A DNA stretch of 64,000 bases from Malaya genurostris (lineage: Eukaryota > Arthropoda > Insecta > Diptera > Culicidae): positions 123,256,928-123,320,927 of the forward strand of contig NC_080572.1 in the NCBI RefSeq assembly GCF_030247185.1, given 5' to 3'. The translations under genes and the position numbers were made by a program. The notes under the pieces were generated by a model. It made no database searches. It was not told where the DNA came from and saw nothing but the letters and a program-made list of their open reading frames with translations. Positions 50,160 to 60,548 of the stretch are shown here, piece after piece. The stretch's first letter is position 1; every line of letters begins with the position of its first letter.

Positions 50160-50850
50160 ACCCTTCTTAATCAACCTAGTGGTGTGATAATGCCTTTCTA
50201 TTTTTTCATAAAAGTCTCATGAAAATATATTTCATACTTTTATTAAATAATTTCGGATACCAATTTTGACACCAATTGATTCAGATTCCAAATTTTTCCA
50301 AACTAGTGCTTGACATTTGCGTTGCCTATTTGTATGAGAACAGTGATGCTAATCTAAAAAACCCTTCTTAATCCACCTAGTGGTGTGATAATGCCTTTCT
50401 CTTCTTTCATAGCAGTCTCATGAAAATATGTTTCATACATTTATTAAATAATTTTAGACGCCAATTGATTCAGATTGATTCGAGTAGTTCACAAAAGCAT
50501 GCTTCAGTGTTTATGTCACACAGTCAGCATCATTTTTCCAAACTAGTGCTTGACATTTGCGTTGCCTATTTGTATGAGAACAGTGATGCTAATCTAAAAA
50601 CCCCTTCTTAATCCACCTAGTGGTGTGATAATGCCTTTCTCTTCTTTCATAACAGTATCATGAAAATATGTTTCATACTTTTATTAAATAATTTTGGACA
50701 CTAATTTTGACAACAATTGATGCAGATTGATTCGAATAGTTCACAAAAGCATGCTTCAGTGTTTATGTCACACAGTCAGCATCATTTTTCCAAACTAGTG
50801 CTTGACATTTGCGTTGCCTATGTGTAATCAGTGATGCTAATCTAAAATAG
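50160..50850 (-). repeat. 240-bp block tandem (three copies), module 1
   Basis: Blocks begin at 50160 (201-bp variant), 50362 and 50602 (240 bp and slightly longer). Each opens with a palindrome (CCACCTAGTGG) followed by tgataatgcctttct and ends with gagaacagtgatgctaatct. The 201-bp variant lacks a segment containing aaaagcatgcttcagtgttt. The same series recurs at 57987, 58228 (201-bp variant) and 58430, and singly at about 59840. An open frame of about 60-90 codons recurs in each block but carries no motif. Confidence 0.85.
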
Positions 50851-50880
50851 CCTTCTTAGTCCACTTAGTGGAATTTTCAT

Positions 50881-51192
50881 ATATCTTGAAAAATCACCAT
50901 AGGGGGGAGTACATGAAATTTTCGAAATCGAAAAAAATTTTTTGATGCCAAAAGGCTTAGAATTGCATGAAACGTCGAGATTTAGTGTCATCTCGGAAAA
51001 AATTTTTTTGAAAAAGTCGACTTTTTGGGACTTAGAAAAAATATGAAAATTTTTCTAAGTCCCAGAAAGTTGATTTTTTCAAAAAAATTTTTTTTGAGAT
51101 GACACTAAATTTCGATGTTTCATGCAGTTTTAAGAGTTTCGGCATCAAAAAAAAATTTCATGTACTCTCCCCTATGGTGCTTTTTCAAGATC
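50881..51192. repeat. Long palindrome (hairpin-forming), module 1
   Basis: The left arm runs tatcttgaaaaatcaccata, gagtacatgaaatt, gatgccaaaaggctta, catgaaacgtcgagatttag, ttgaaaaa and gacttttt. It is mirrored by the right arm in reverse order after a short centre near 51040. The arms are about 150 bp with scattered mismatches. The right arm lacks about 15 bp near 51155 compared with the other modules. Confidence 0.85.
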
Positions 51193-51365
51193 GAAAATTG
51201 TCAAACCTTTACCACCGGGCAGCACCCCTTAAGCATGTCCGATTTAGGTCAAATATTTCTTGAAGGCTTTTTTCGAGGTGCTTAAACTTTTAAGCACTAG
51301 AACTTAACGAAAATAGAGTTGATCCCAAAATTTTGGCACCCTTATATATATAAGAGCGGTAAAAA

Positions 51366-51870
51366 TCAACGTGTTTTGTCGGTTACGTCACTTATACCAT
51401 CATATATCTGGAACCAAAAGTCACAACCATTTGATCTTCGAACTTGATCAACGGCCCGACAGTAGCTTTCTAACGAGCCCAAGTTTGTTAAAATCGGTTC
51501 AGCCATCTCTGAGAAAATTGAGCGCGTTCAAATACAACGCTTTTTGTCGGTTACGTCACTTATACAATCATATCTCCGGAACCAAAAGTCACAGTCATTT
51601 GATCTTTGAACTTGATCAATGGTCCGACAGTAGCTTTCAAACGAGCCCAAGTTTGTTAAAATCGGTTCAGCCATCTCTGAGAAAATTGAGCGCGTTCAAA
51701 TACAACGCTTTTTGTCGGTTACGTCACTTATACAATCATATCTCCGGAACCAAAAGTCACAGCCATTTGATCTTCGAACTTGATCAATGGCCCGACAGTA
51801 GCTTTCAAACGAGCCCAAGTTTGTTCAAATCGGTTCAGCCATCTCTGAGAAAATTGAGCGCGTTCAAATA
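51366..51870 (-). repeat. 168-bp tandem array, module 1 (three units)
   Basis: The landmark aacgctttttgtcggttacg recurs at 51536 and 51704, exactly 168 bp apart. Each unit contains gtcacttatac, atctccggaaccaaaagtca, gtagctttcaaacgagccca and tcggttcagccatctctgag. Because 168 is a multiple of three, one plus frame stays open through all units (51371-51955), giving a 56-residue periodic peptide with no known motif. The complementary strand is also partly open. I regard it as satellite-like DNA, not a gene. Confidence 0.85.
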
Positions 51871-51888
51871 TCTTCGAAAAGTGCACAC

Positions 51889-51929
51889 ACATACACACAT
51901 ACACACACACATACACACACACACACACA
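51889..51929. repeat. (CA)n tract, module 1
   Basis: A CA/CATA dinucleotide run follows atatcttcgaaaagtgcaca and precedes gacattttccgatctcgacg. The same position holds CA runs in every module and GT runs in the plus-strand copies at 10.8 and 31.05 kb, so it is part of the element. Confidence 0.9.
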
Positions 51930-52080
51930 GACATTTTCCGATCTCGACGAACTGAGTCGAATGGTATATAACACTATGGGTCTCCGAGGCTCCGTTCGAA
52001 AGTCGGTTTTTCCAGCAATTCTAATACCTTTCTATAGAGAAAGGCAAAAAGCCTTCTTAGTCCACTTAGTGAAATTTTCA

Positions 52081-52412
52081 TATATCTTGCAAAATCACCA
52101 TAGGGGGGAGTACATGAAATTTTCGAAATCGAAAAAAAAATTTTGATGCCAAAAGGCTTAGAATTGCATGAAACGTCGAGATTTAGTGTCATCTCGAAAA
52201 AAAATTTTTTTTGAAAAAATCGACTTTTTGGGACTTAGAAAATATATGAAAATTTTTCTAAGTCCCAGAAAGTTGATTTTTTCAAAAAAATTTTTTTTTG
52301 AGATGACACTAAATTTCGATGTTTTATGCAGTTTTAAGAGTTTTGGCATCAAAAAAAATTTTCGATTTTGGAAATTTCATGTACTCCCCCCTATGGTGCT
52401 TTTTCAAGATCG
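52081..52412. repeat. Long palindrome, module 2
   Basis: Same structure as in module 1, with a fuller right arm (ttttcgattttggaaatttc, catgtactcccccctatggt). The centre is near 52247. The block downstream is truncated: sequence jumps at about 52459 from aagcatg directly into the 168-bp array. Confidence 0.85.
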
Positions 52413-52459
52413 AAAATTGTCAAACCTTTACCACCGGGCAGCACCCCTTAAGCATGTCA

Positions 52460-52940
52460 CTTATACCATTATATATCTGGAACCAAAAGTCAAAACCATT
52501 TGATCTTCGAACCTGATCAACCGCCTGACAGTAGCTTTCAAACGAGCCCAAGTTTGTTAAAATCGGATCAGCCATCTCTGAGAAAATTGAGCGCGTTCAA
52601 ATACAACGCTTTTTGTCGGTTACGTCACTTATACAATCATATCTTCGGAACCAAAACTCACAGCCATTTGATCTTCGAACTTGATCGATGGTCCGACAGT
52701 AGCTTTCAAACGAGCCCGAGTTTGTTAAAACCGGTTCAGCCATCTCTGAGAAATTTGAGCGCGTTCAAATACAACGCTTTTTGTCGGTTACGTCACTTAT
52801 ACAATCATATCTCCGGAACCAAAAGTCACAGCTATTTGATCTTCGAACTTGATCAATGGCCCGACAGTAGCTTTCAAACGAGCCCAAGTTTGTTCAAATC
52901 GGTTCAGCCATCTCTGAGAAAATTGAGCGCGTTCAAATAT
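52460..52940 (-). repeat. 168-bp tandem array, module 2
   Basis: Unit landmarks fall at 52605 and 52773, again 168 bp apart, with a partial first unit. The plus frame 52500-53033 is open throughout. The array runs into the CA tract at 52958-53016 that received the R1-clade insertion. Confidence 0.85.
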
Positions 52941-52976
52941 CTTCGAAAAGTGCACATACATACACACACACACATT

Positions 52977-53019
<43 letters not shown>

Positions 53020-53146
53020 CCTGTTCCCTATAAGGGACCGGGTCAACCCTAGCATGGCGTCACTGCTGGCAAACATCACCATGAGATCATGAAGGCGACT
53101 ACTTACGACGGGGGAGGATAGCGGCTTGGAGAGGGGACCCAACAGC

Positions 53147-54616
53147 ATGGAAGTAGGAAATCTCAACAAGGGAGAGAGTTTAGCGAATCCATTCGCCCAA
53201 AAAGGTCTACCCAGATCACCACCGACGATCCAAGAAGAGCAGAAAAAACAGAAGCGGGAACAACAAGAGCAAGAGAAGTTAGAGAGAGACCAACCCAACC
53301 GCGAGTGCTCGAAGCTGCAGCAACAACAGCAGGAGCAAACACAGCAGCAAACGGCGTGGAGTGCACTGCCGAATTCCTCGAGAGTGGAAGTGGCGAAAAG
53401 ACTTGTGGACGATCTCTATTATTATATTGATAAGAGACATAACGTTCACAAAGACATTAAGGAGATGGTGGTCAAGATCCGCGGAGCTATTGGTTCAGCC
53501 ACTAAAGAGCTCAAAAGAGAAATGCAAAGAGCTGAATCTGCAGAAACTGCACTGGCAGCGGCCAAGATTGCCGCAGCAGCAGCAGTGACCCTTCAGACAA
53601 AACCCAGTACGACCTCGGAAAAGCACCAAAAAGGAGGTCGAGGAAAGCTAGCGAGTACGGCCAACACACAGGCCTCGACACCCAAGAGGGTCAGATCTTC
53701 ACCGGGCGAAGAAAAACCAGGGGCGTCCAAGAAACAGAGAGATACCCTGGGAAGACGCATCGATGTAGGTCAAAGAGATGAAGAGGTTGAAGGGGCTACC
53801 AACAACGGTACTCCAAAAACTCCCTGGCAAGTGGTTGGGGGTCGAAAGGACGAGACTAAAACGCGGGACAGCAAAAGGAAGCCTCCTGGAGATAAGAGGT
53901 CTAGGAAGAAGGGCGAAGCACTCATCGTGAAGACAAGCGCGGAGGATTATCTTGAGATTCTGCGAACCATAAGACTTGCTCCAGAATTGAAGGAGCTTGG
54001 TACGGACGTGTACAAAATCAGACGCACCCGAACGGAAGACATGATCTTTGAGCTGAAAAAAAACTCGAAGAACAAGAGCTCATACTATAAAGATATTATC
54101 CAGAAATTTGTGGGAAACAAGGCCGAAGTAAAAGCCATGACCGCAGAAGCGACCCTCCAGTGTGAAAATCTGGATGAAATCACTACCGAGGAAGAGGTTA
54201 AAAATGCCCTGAAAGAGGCATGTCAAATGGCTGATGCTGAGTTTAATGTTCGCCTAAAAAGAGGAATACTTGGAATGCAGGTGGCAGTCATAAAACTACC
54301 AGTTGAAGCAGCCAATAAGGCACTGGAGATCGGAAAAATCAGAGTCGGCTGGGCAATTTGCCCGTTGAGCATCCATCAGCAGCCGGAGGTGTGTTTCAAA
54401 TGCCAGGGATTTGGCCATGTGGCAAGAAACTGCAAGGGACCCGATAGGACTAAGCTGTGCAGAAGATGTGGTGAAGAGGGCCACAAGGCACGGGGCTGCT
54501 CGAAACCACCGAAATGCCTTATATGCGTGAATGAAAACGATAACAATCATGTGACCGGAGGACTGAGATGTCCGGCCTTTAAGAAAGCAGCAGCAGCCAA
54601 ACCACAATGGAGGTAA
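53147..54616 (+). CDS. ORF1: gag-like RNA-binding protein with three zinc knuckles
   Basis: The 489-residue protein would coat the element's RNA and help bring it to the target. ATG at 53147 is chosen; the frame is open seven codons further up but without an ATG. A charged, glutamine-rich region (about residues 25-80) comes first, then a lysine/arginine-rich middle (about 165-265). A globular region follows (about 270-410), including LPVEAANKALEIGKIRVGW. Then come two standard CX2CX4HX4C knuckles (416-429 and 438-451) and a third with longer spacing (457-475). This gag-plus-three-knuckles layout is typical of the R1 and Jockey groups. The stop TAA at 54614-54616 overlaps the ORF2 start. The frame is intact. 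A degraded homologue lies at 13123-13540. Confidence 0.92.
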   Translation: MEVGNLNKGESLANPFAQKGLPRSPPTIQEEQKKQKREQQEQEKLERDQPNRECSKLQQQQQEQTQQQTAWSALPNSSRVEVAKRLVDDLYYYIDKRHNVHKDIKEMVVKIRGAIGSATKELKREMQRAESAETALAAAKIAAAAAVTLQTKPSTTSEKHQKGGRGKLASTANTQASTPKRVRSSPGEEKPGASKKQRDTLGRRIDVGQRDEEVEGATNNGTPKTPWQVVGGRKDETKTRDSKRKPPGDKRSRKKGEALIVKTSAEDYLEILRTIRLAPELKELGTDVYKIRRTRTEDMIFELKKNSKNKSSYYKDIIQKFVGNKAEVKAMTAEATLQCENLDEITTEEEVKNALKEACQMADAEFNVRLKRGILGMQVAVIKLPVEAANKALEIGKIRVGWAICPLSIHQQPEVCFKCQGFGHVARNCKGPDRTKLCRRCGEEGHKARGCSKPPKCLICVNENDNNHVTGGLRCPAFKKAAAAKPQWR

Positions 54617-57576
54617 CACAAATCAACCTCAACCATTGTGTCACAGCACAGCAATTGCTGAGGCAATCCGTGTCGGAAATGAAGAGCGATATCGCTATTA
54701 TATCAGAGCCATATCGAGTTCCAGCTGGGGATGGGAACTGGATAGCTGATAAAGCTAAATCAGCGGCTATATGGACAGTGGGCAGATACCCCATCCAAGA
54801 AATAGTGCACTGTGCGGAAGAAGGTTTTGTAATCGCCAAAATCAACGGCGTCTACATCTGTAGCTGTTACGCACCTCCACGATGGACGATAGAGCAGTTT
54901 AACCACATGCTGGATAAGCTAACGGAAAAGCTCATTGACCGAAGACCAGTTGTCATCGCCGGTGACTTCAACGCTTGGGCGGTGGAGTGGGGCAGTCGTT
55001 ACACCAACATGAGGGGACGCAGCCTATTGGAAGCTCTAGCAAAGCTTAACGTAGACCCTGCCAACGAAGGCACTACTAGCACATATCGAAAAGAGGGCCG
55101 AGAGTCGATTGTAGATGTCACCTTCTCTAGTCCTGGAATAGTGCGAAACATGAACTGGAGAGTAAGCGAGGAATATACCCACAGTGATCATCAAGCAATC
55201 TAGTATCGTGTCGGGAACAGGAGACTGGTGGAGCCACGTGAAAGGCAGTGGAGCGAGCGAAGGTGGAGAACGGAAAACTTCGATAAAGACGTGTTCGTCG
55301 AGGCACTTCGTTTTGAGCAAAATTCGTTGGATCTGAGCGCGGAAGAGCTGATAGCAGTACTAACACAAGCCTGCGATATAACCATGCCGAGGAAAACGAA
55401 ACCAAGAAATGGCCGTCGTCCGGTGTACTGGTGGAATACGTCCATAGCAGAACTACGGGCCAGCTGTCTTCGATCCAGGAGGAGAAGCCAGAGGGCACGA
55501 ACCGACGAAGAAAAAGTGGAAAGAAGAGAACTGTACAGAACGGCAAGAGCCGCGCTAAATAAAGCAATCAGATCCAGCAAGAAAGCCTGCATCGACGAGC
55601 TCTGTATAGAAGCCAATGTAAACCCCTGGGGAGATGCTTACAGAGTGGCTATGGCAAAATTAAAAGGCCCAGCTGTACCCCGTGAAAGGTGCCCAAAGAA
55701 GATGAAGGCCATCATTGACGGTCTGTTCCCGCAGCATGAATCATCCACATGGCCGCCCACACCATACGAAGTGGACGGGGATTATGACGAAGAATCTCGG
55801 ATCACTAATGACGAGCTAATCTCGGTGGCAAAAGCAATGAAGGTAAGGAAAGCTCCAGGGCTCGACGGTATCCCAAACCTGGCTCTGAAAACAGCAATCT
55901 TGGACAACCCGGATATGTTTAGGACCACGATGCAGAGATGTATAGATGGAGGAAACTTCCCCGACAACTGGAAGCGACAGAAGCTGGTGCTGCTACCGAA
56001 GCCGGGAAAACCCCCCGGAGATCCGTCGGCATATAGACCTATATGCCTGTTGGACACAGTTGGTAAACTACTAGAGAAAGTAATCCTGAACAGGCTCACG
56101 AAATATACCGAGAGTGATAACGGTCTTTCAGACATGCAGTTCGGTTTCCGAAGTGGCAGGTCGACAGTGGATGCCATTCACGCGGTGGTAAAAGCTGCAG
56201 AAGCGGCACAGAAACAGCAGAGACGGGGTAATCGCTACTGCGCCGTCGTCACCTTGGACGTAAAGAATGCCTTCAACAGTGCAAGCTGGGAAGCCATAGC
56301 CAACTCGTTACACAAAATGAAAGTACCGGAATATCTTTGCCGAATTTTGAAGAGCTACTTTCAAAACCGGACTCTTATCTACGAAACTGAGAGAGGAGAG
56401 GAAAGAAGAACAGTCACAGCAGGCGTTCCTCAGGGATCTATTCTTGGCCCGACGCTCTGGATCGCGATGTACGATGGAGTTCTAAAGCTGAACCTTCCCA
56501 GAGGCGCAAAACTGGTCGGCTTTGCGGATGATGTGGTGCTAGTAATCGTGGGTGAATCAAAAGAGGAGGTCGAAGTTCTTGTCACAGAGACGATAAACTT
56601 GGTGGAAGATTGGATGCGAGAAAAAAAGTTAACGTTAGCGCACCATAAAACCGAAGTGGTGATGATTAGCAACCGGAAAGTTGTACAACAACTAAAAATT
56701 ACGGTCGGGGAACATATTGTCAACTCAAAGCGTGAGGTAAAGCATCTAGGGGTGATGATTGATGACCGGCTGAGCTTTAACGGCCACGTAGATTATGTGT
56801 GCGAGAAGGCGGCGAGATCGTTCAAAGCTTTGCTTAGAATCATGCCGAACAACTCGGTGATAAACAGCAGTAAGAAGAGGCTCCTGGCCAGTGTGACTAC
56901 GTCAATAATGAGGTATGGCGGACCAGTCTGGGCGTCGGCGCTCAAGACAAAAAGAAACCAGAAGCGGCTTAACGGCACGTATCGAGTAATAAGCATGAGA
57001 GTGGCAAGCGCTTACAGAACCATATCGCTAGAAGCGGTAAACGTAATCGCCGGCATGATCCCAATTGGAATAGTGGTGGAAGAGGATTGCGAGTGCTACC
57101 GGCAAAGAGGCCTGCGGGGCATCCGTAAAACTGCTAGAGCAGAATCGCTGAGAAAGTGGCAACAAGAGTGGGACAATGGAGTGAACGGAAGATGGACATA
57201 TCGGCTCATCCCCAACGTGTCCACGTGGCTAGAGAGAAAACATGGAGAGATCAACTTCCACCTGACACAGTTCCTATCTGGTCACGGATGTTTCAGGAAG
57301 TACCTGCATAGATTTGGGCACGCAGAGTCACCGCTTTGCCCGAGCTGTGTAAACGTCGAAGAGACACCGGAACATGTGATCTTTGATTGTCCCCGATTTA
57401 TGGAAGAGCAAAATGAAATGCGTCTAGTAGTCGGAGAGGACATTTGCGTCGACAACATAGTGGAAAGAATGTGCGGCAACGAAGAGATGTGGAAGGCGGT
57501 CAACAGAGGGGTGATGCATATAATGTCATGGCTTCAACGGAAATGGCGAGAAGAGCAACGAAACGGTCAAGAGTGA
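54607..57576 (+). pseudogene. ORF2: endonuclease/reverse transcriptase with one in-frame stop
   Basis: ORF2 nicks the target and copies the RNA there. It starts at ATG 54607 in the -1 frame relative to ORF1. The APE-type endonuclease occupies residues 1-230: ISEPY (E34), GDFNAW (119-124), SIVDVTF (167-173) and SDH (193-195) are all present. Codon 199 is TAG (55201-55203), four codons after SDH. The frame then runs open to 57576. The RT holds YRPICLLDTVGKLLEK, FGFRSGRSTVDA, motif A with D551, AGVPQGSILGP, and FADD at 639-642. A C-terminal CX2CX8HX4C zinc motif begins at C911. Total length is 989 codons counting the stop, normal for R1. Apart from that single stop, I see no damage. It may be a point mutation, a sequencing error, or less likely readthrough. 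Confidence 0.92.
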
Positions 57577-57852
57577 GGAACGAGAGCCCGAATAAGGATA
57601 AACAGTGAATATCACTGAGCAAAAATGTGAGCTAGAGTAGATGCGCAAGATCGCAGCCCCCTCCCGAAGTAATACTATATGGTGGTCCCGGGAGGATAAG
57701 GGCATGGAGAAAAAGGGGTGTTTTAGTGGGTTCGACTCCCACATACCGAGCTATCCTGTCTACATACAGAGCTATGTGGAGATAGCTTGATGATCCGGCG
57801 ATTTCACCTCCTATTACAAAAAAAAAAAAAAAAAAAAAAACAAACAAAAAAA
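57577..57852 (+). other. 3' UTR and A-rich tail of the R1-clade element
   Basis: No coding frame. A stem-loop at 57726-57742 (GTGGG, seven-base loop TTCGACT, CCCAC) has the exact geometry of a tRNA T-arm. The UTR ends in about 21 A residues, then CAAACAAAAAAA, grading into the CA tract. The A tail is the usual priming product of target-primed reverse transcription. Confidence 0.8.
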
Positions 57853-57986
57853 CACACACACACACAGACATTTTCCGATCTCGACGAACTGAGTCGAATG
57901 GTATATAACACTATGGGTCTCCGAGGCTCCGTTCGAAAGTCGATTTTTCCAGCAATTCTAATACCTTTCTATAGAGAAAGGCAAAA
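57853..57986 (-). repeat. Module 2 terminus downstream of the R1 insertion
   Basis: The CA tract resumes, then gacattttccgatctcgacg, tggtatataacactatgggt, ctccgaggctccgttcgaaa and the terminal hairpin at 57964-57981. This is the part cut off from its array by the insertion. Confidence 0.88.
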
Positions 57987-58668
57987 ACCCTTCCTCATCC
58001 ACCTAGTGGTGTGATAATGCCTTTCTCTTCTTTCATAACAGTCTCATGAAAATATGTTTCATACATTTATTAAATAATTTTAGACGCCAATTGATTCAGA
58101 TTGATTCGAGTAGTTCACAAAAGCATGCTTCAGTGTTTATGTCACACAGTCAGCATCATTTTTCCAAACTAGTGCTTGACATTTGCGTTGCCTATTTGTA
58201 TGAGAACAGTGATGCTAATCTAAAAAACCCTTCTCAATCCACCTAGTGGTGTGATAATGCCTTTCTATTTTTTCATAAAAGTCTCAGGAAAATATATTTC
58301 ATACTTTTATTAAATAATTTCGGATACCAATTTTGACACCAATTGATTCAGATTCCAAATTTTTCGAAACTAGTGCTTGACATTTGCGTTGCCTATTTGT
58401 ATGAGAACAGTGATGCTAATCTAAAAAAACCCTTCTTAATCCACCTAGTGGTGTGATAATGCCTTTCTCTTCTTTCATAGCAGTCTCATGAAAATATGTT
58501 TCATACATTTATTAAATAATTTTAGACGCCAATTGATTCAGATTGATTCGAGTAGTTCACAAAAGCATGCTTCAGTGTTTATGTCACACAGTCAGCATCA
58601 TTTTTCCAAATTAGTGCTTGACATTTGCGTTGCCTATTTGTATGAGAACAGTGATGCTAATCTAAAAA
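57987..58668 (-). repeat. 240-bp block tandem, module 3
   Basis: Block starts at 57987, 58228 and 58430; the middle one is the 201-bp variant. Sequence is nearly identical to the blocks at 50160-50850, but with the variant in the middle instead of first. The order change fits unequal exchange between modules. Confidence 0.85.
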
Positions 58669-58703
58669 AAGCCTTCTTAGTCCACTTAGTGAAATTTTCA
58701 TAT

Positions 58704-59031
58704 ATCTTGAAAAATCACCATAGGGGGGAGTACATGAAATTTTCGAAATCGAAAAAAAAATTTTGATGCCAAAAGGCTTAGAATTGCATGAAACGTCGAG
58801 ATTTAGTGTCATCTCGTAAAAAAAATTTTTTTGAAAAAATCGACTTTTTGGGACTTAGAAAATATATGAAAATTTTTCTAAGTCCCAGAAAGTTGATTTT
58901 TTCAAAAAAATTTTTTTTTGAGATGACACTAAATTTCGATGTTTTATGCAGTTTTAAGAGTTTTGGCATCAAAAAAAATTTTCGATTTTGGAAATTTCAT
59001 GTACTCCCCCCTATGGTGCTTTTTCAAGATC
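58704..59031. repeat. Long palindrome, module 3 (best preserved)
   Basis: Two arms of about 160 bp mirror each other around a centre near 58867 (gacttagaaa, atatatgaaa, tttctaagtc). The outermost paired blocks are caccatag with ctatggtg and gagtacatgaaatt with aatttcatgtactc. Internal mismatches are few. Downstream, 59077-59215 adds the phrase agcactagaactttacgaaa and a TATATATA stretch before the array. Confidence 0.88.
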
Positions 59032-59213
59032 GAAAATTGTCAAACCTTTACCACCGGGCAGCACCCCTTAAGCATGTCCGATTTAGGTCAAATTTTGCAT
59101 GAAGGCTTTTTTCGAGGTGCTTAAACTTTTGAGCACTAGAACTTTACGAAAATAGAGTTGATCCCAAAATTTTGGCACCCTTATATATATAAGAGCGGTA
59201 AAAATCAACGTGT

Positions 59214-59650
59214 TTTGTCGGTTACGTCACTTATACCATCATATATCTGGAACCAAAAGTCACAACCATTTGATCTTCGAACTTGATCAACGGCCCGACA
59301 GTAGCTTTCAAACGAGCCCAAGTTTGTTAAAATCGGATCAGCCATCTCTGAGAAAATTGAGCGCGTTCAATTTTTAATCTTCGAACTTGATCAATGGTCC
59401 GACAGTAGCTTTCAAACGAGCCCGAGTTTGTTAAAATCGGTTCAGCCATCTCTGAGAAAATTGAGCGCGTTCAAATACAACGCTTTTTGTCGGTTACGTC
59501 ACTTATACAATCATATCTCCGGAACCAAAAGTCTTAGCCATTTGATCTTCGAACTTGATCAATGGCCCGACAGTAGCTTTCAAACGAGCCCAAGTTTGTT
59601 CAAATCGGTTCAGCCATCTCTGAGAAAATTGAGCGCGTTCAAATATCTTC
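59214..59650 (-). repeat. 168-bp tandem array, module 3 (one unit internally deleted)
   Basis: The first unit starts at about 59214. The second is fused to it by a deletion at about 59370 that removes the landmark and the first half of the unit. The third starts at the landmark near 59479. The CA tract follows at 59663-59716. Confidence 0.85.
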
Positions 59651-59659
59651 GAAAAGTGC

Positions 59660-59662
<3 letters not shown>

Positions 59663-59716
<54 letters not shown>
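59663..59716. repeat. (CA)n tract, module 3
   Basis: The longest uninterrupted CA run of the array, at the same position as the R1-occupied tract of module 2. It carries no insertion. Confidence 0.9.
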
Positions 59717-59720
<4 letters not shown>

Positions 59721-59838
59721 TTTTCCGATCTCGACGAACTGAGTCGAATGGTATATAACACTATGGGTCTCCGAGGCTCCGTTCGAAAGTCGGTTTTTCC
59801 AGCAATTCTAATACCTTTCTATAGAGAAAGGCAAAAAC

Positions 59839-60235
59839 CCTTCCTCATCCACCTAGTGGTGTGATAATGCCTTTCTCTTCTTTCATAGCAGTCTCATGAA
59901 AATATGTTTCATACATTTATTAAATAATTTTAGACGCCAATTGATTCAGATTGATTCGAGTAGTTCACAAAAGCATGCTTCAGTGTTTATGTCACACAGT
60001 CAGCATCATTTTTCCAAATTAGTGCTTGACATTTGCGTTGCCTATTTGTATGAGAACAGTGATGCTAATCTAAAAAAAGCCTTCTTAGTCCACTTAGTGA
60101 AATTTTCATATATCTTGAAAAATCACCATAGGGGGGAGTACATGAAATTTTCGAAATCGAAAAAAAAATTTTGATGCCAAAAGGCTTAGAATTGCATGAA
60201 ACGTCGAGATTTAGTGCCATCTCGAAAAAAATTTT
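59839..60235 (-). repeat. Module 4 start: one 240-bp block and left palindrome arm
   Basis: A single 240-bp block begins at about 59840 and a palindromic block at about 60079. Its left arm (60111-60235) is cut off in the aaaaaattttt run by the LTR-like insertion. The right arm continues at about 62659. Confidence 0.85.
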
Positions 60236-60548
60236 TGTCGTGAATACGACTTACTTTACTATGGGGTGCCTTTTCAAAATTAGCCATATGGAAGAATGGG
60301 CAGAACTTAATCGTGAATATCTCGACTTGTATTAAAGGCAGCAACATAATTCTTTCACCATTTCATCAAAAATATGATCAGGAATTTAGGATAATATTTT
60401 TAACAGTGTGAGATAACCACATACAACTCAAATATTAGGTTTTCTCAAACTTTGAAAACAGCGCGGAAAACTCTTTACTTTTGCTTGGCTTTTTCGCGCA
60501 AGGACGACGATTTTGAGGTAGTCAGGCACATATCTTCAACTGACTGCG

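Larger units (their letters stand above)
53017..57852 (+). mobile_element. R1-clade non-LTR retrotransposon inserted in a (CA)n tract
   Basis: The element is about 4.8 kb. A short 5' leader (53017-53146) leads into a gag-like ORF1, an ORF2 overlapping it by 10 bp, a 241-bp 3' UTR, and an A-rich tail of about 35 bases at 57818-57852. Left flank: CA tract of module 2 (ending 53016). Right flank: CA tract resuming at 57853, then gacattttccgatctcgacg as in every other module. The insertion therefore lies exactly within the dinucleotide run. R1-clade families Waldo and Mino are known for insertion into ACAY or AC repeats; this element fits that behaviour. It is visibly more GC-rich than its surroundings. 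Target duplication cannot be defined inside a simple repeat. Confidence 0.92.

Noticed and set aside
51371..51955. 194-, 177- and 293-codon open frames over the 168-bp arrays as protein genes
   Set aside because: They are explained by a repeat unit of exactly 56 codons and run into CA-tract low-complexity sequence (HTHTHT). No start context or domain is seen. Kept only as a finding to test.
55036..56177. Minus-strand frames of 94-146 codons under ORF2
   Set aside because: They lie opposite the endonuclease/RT coding sequence and show no independent motif.
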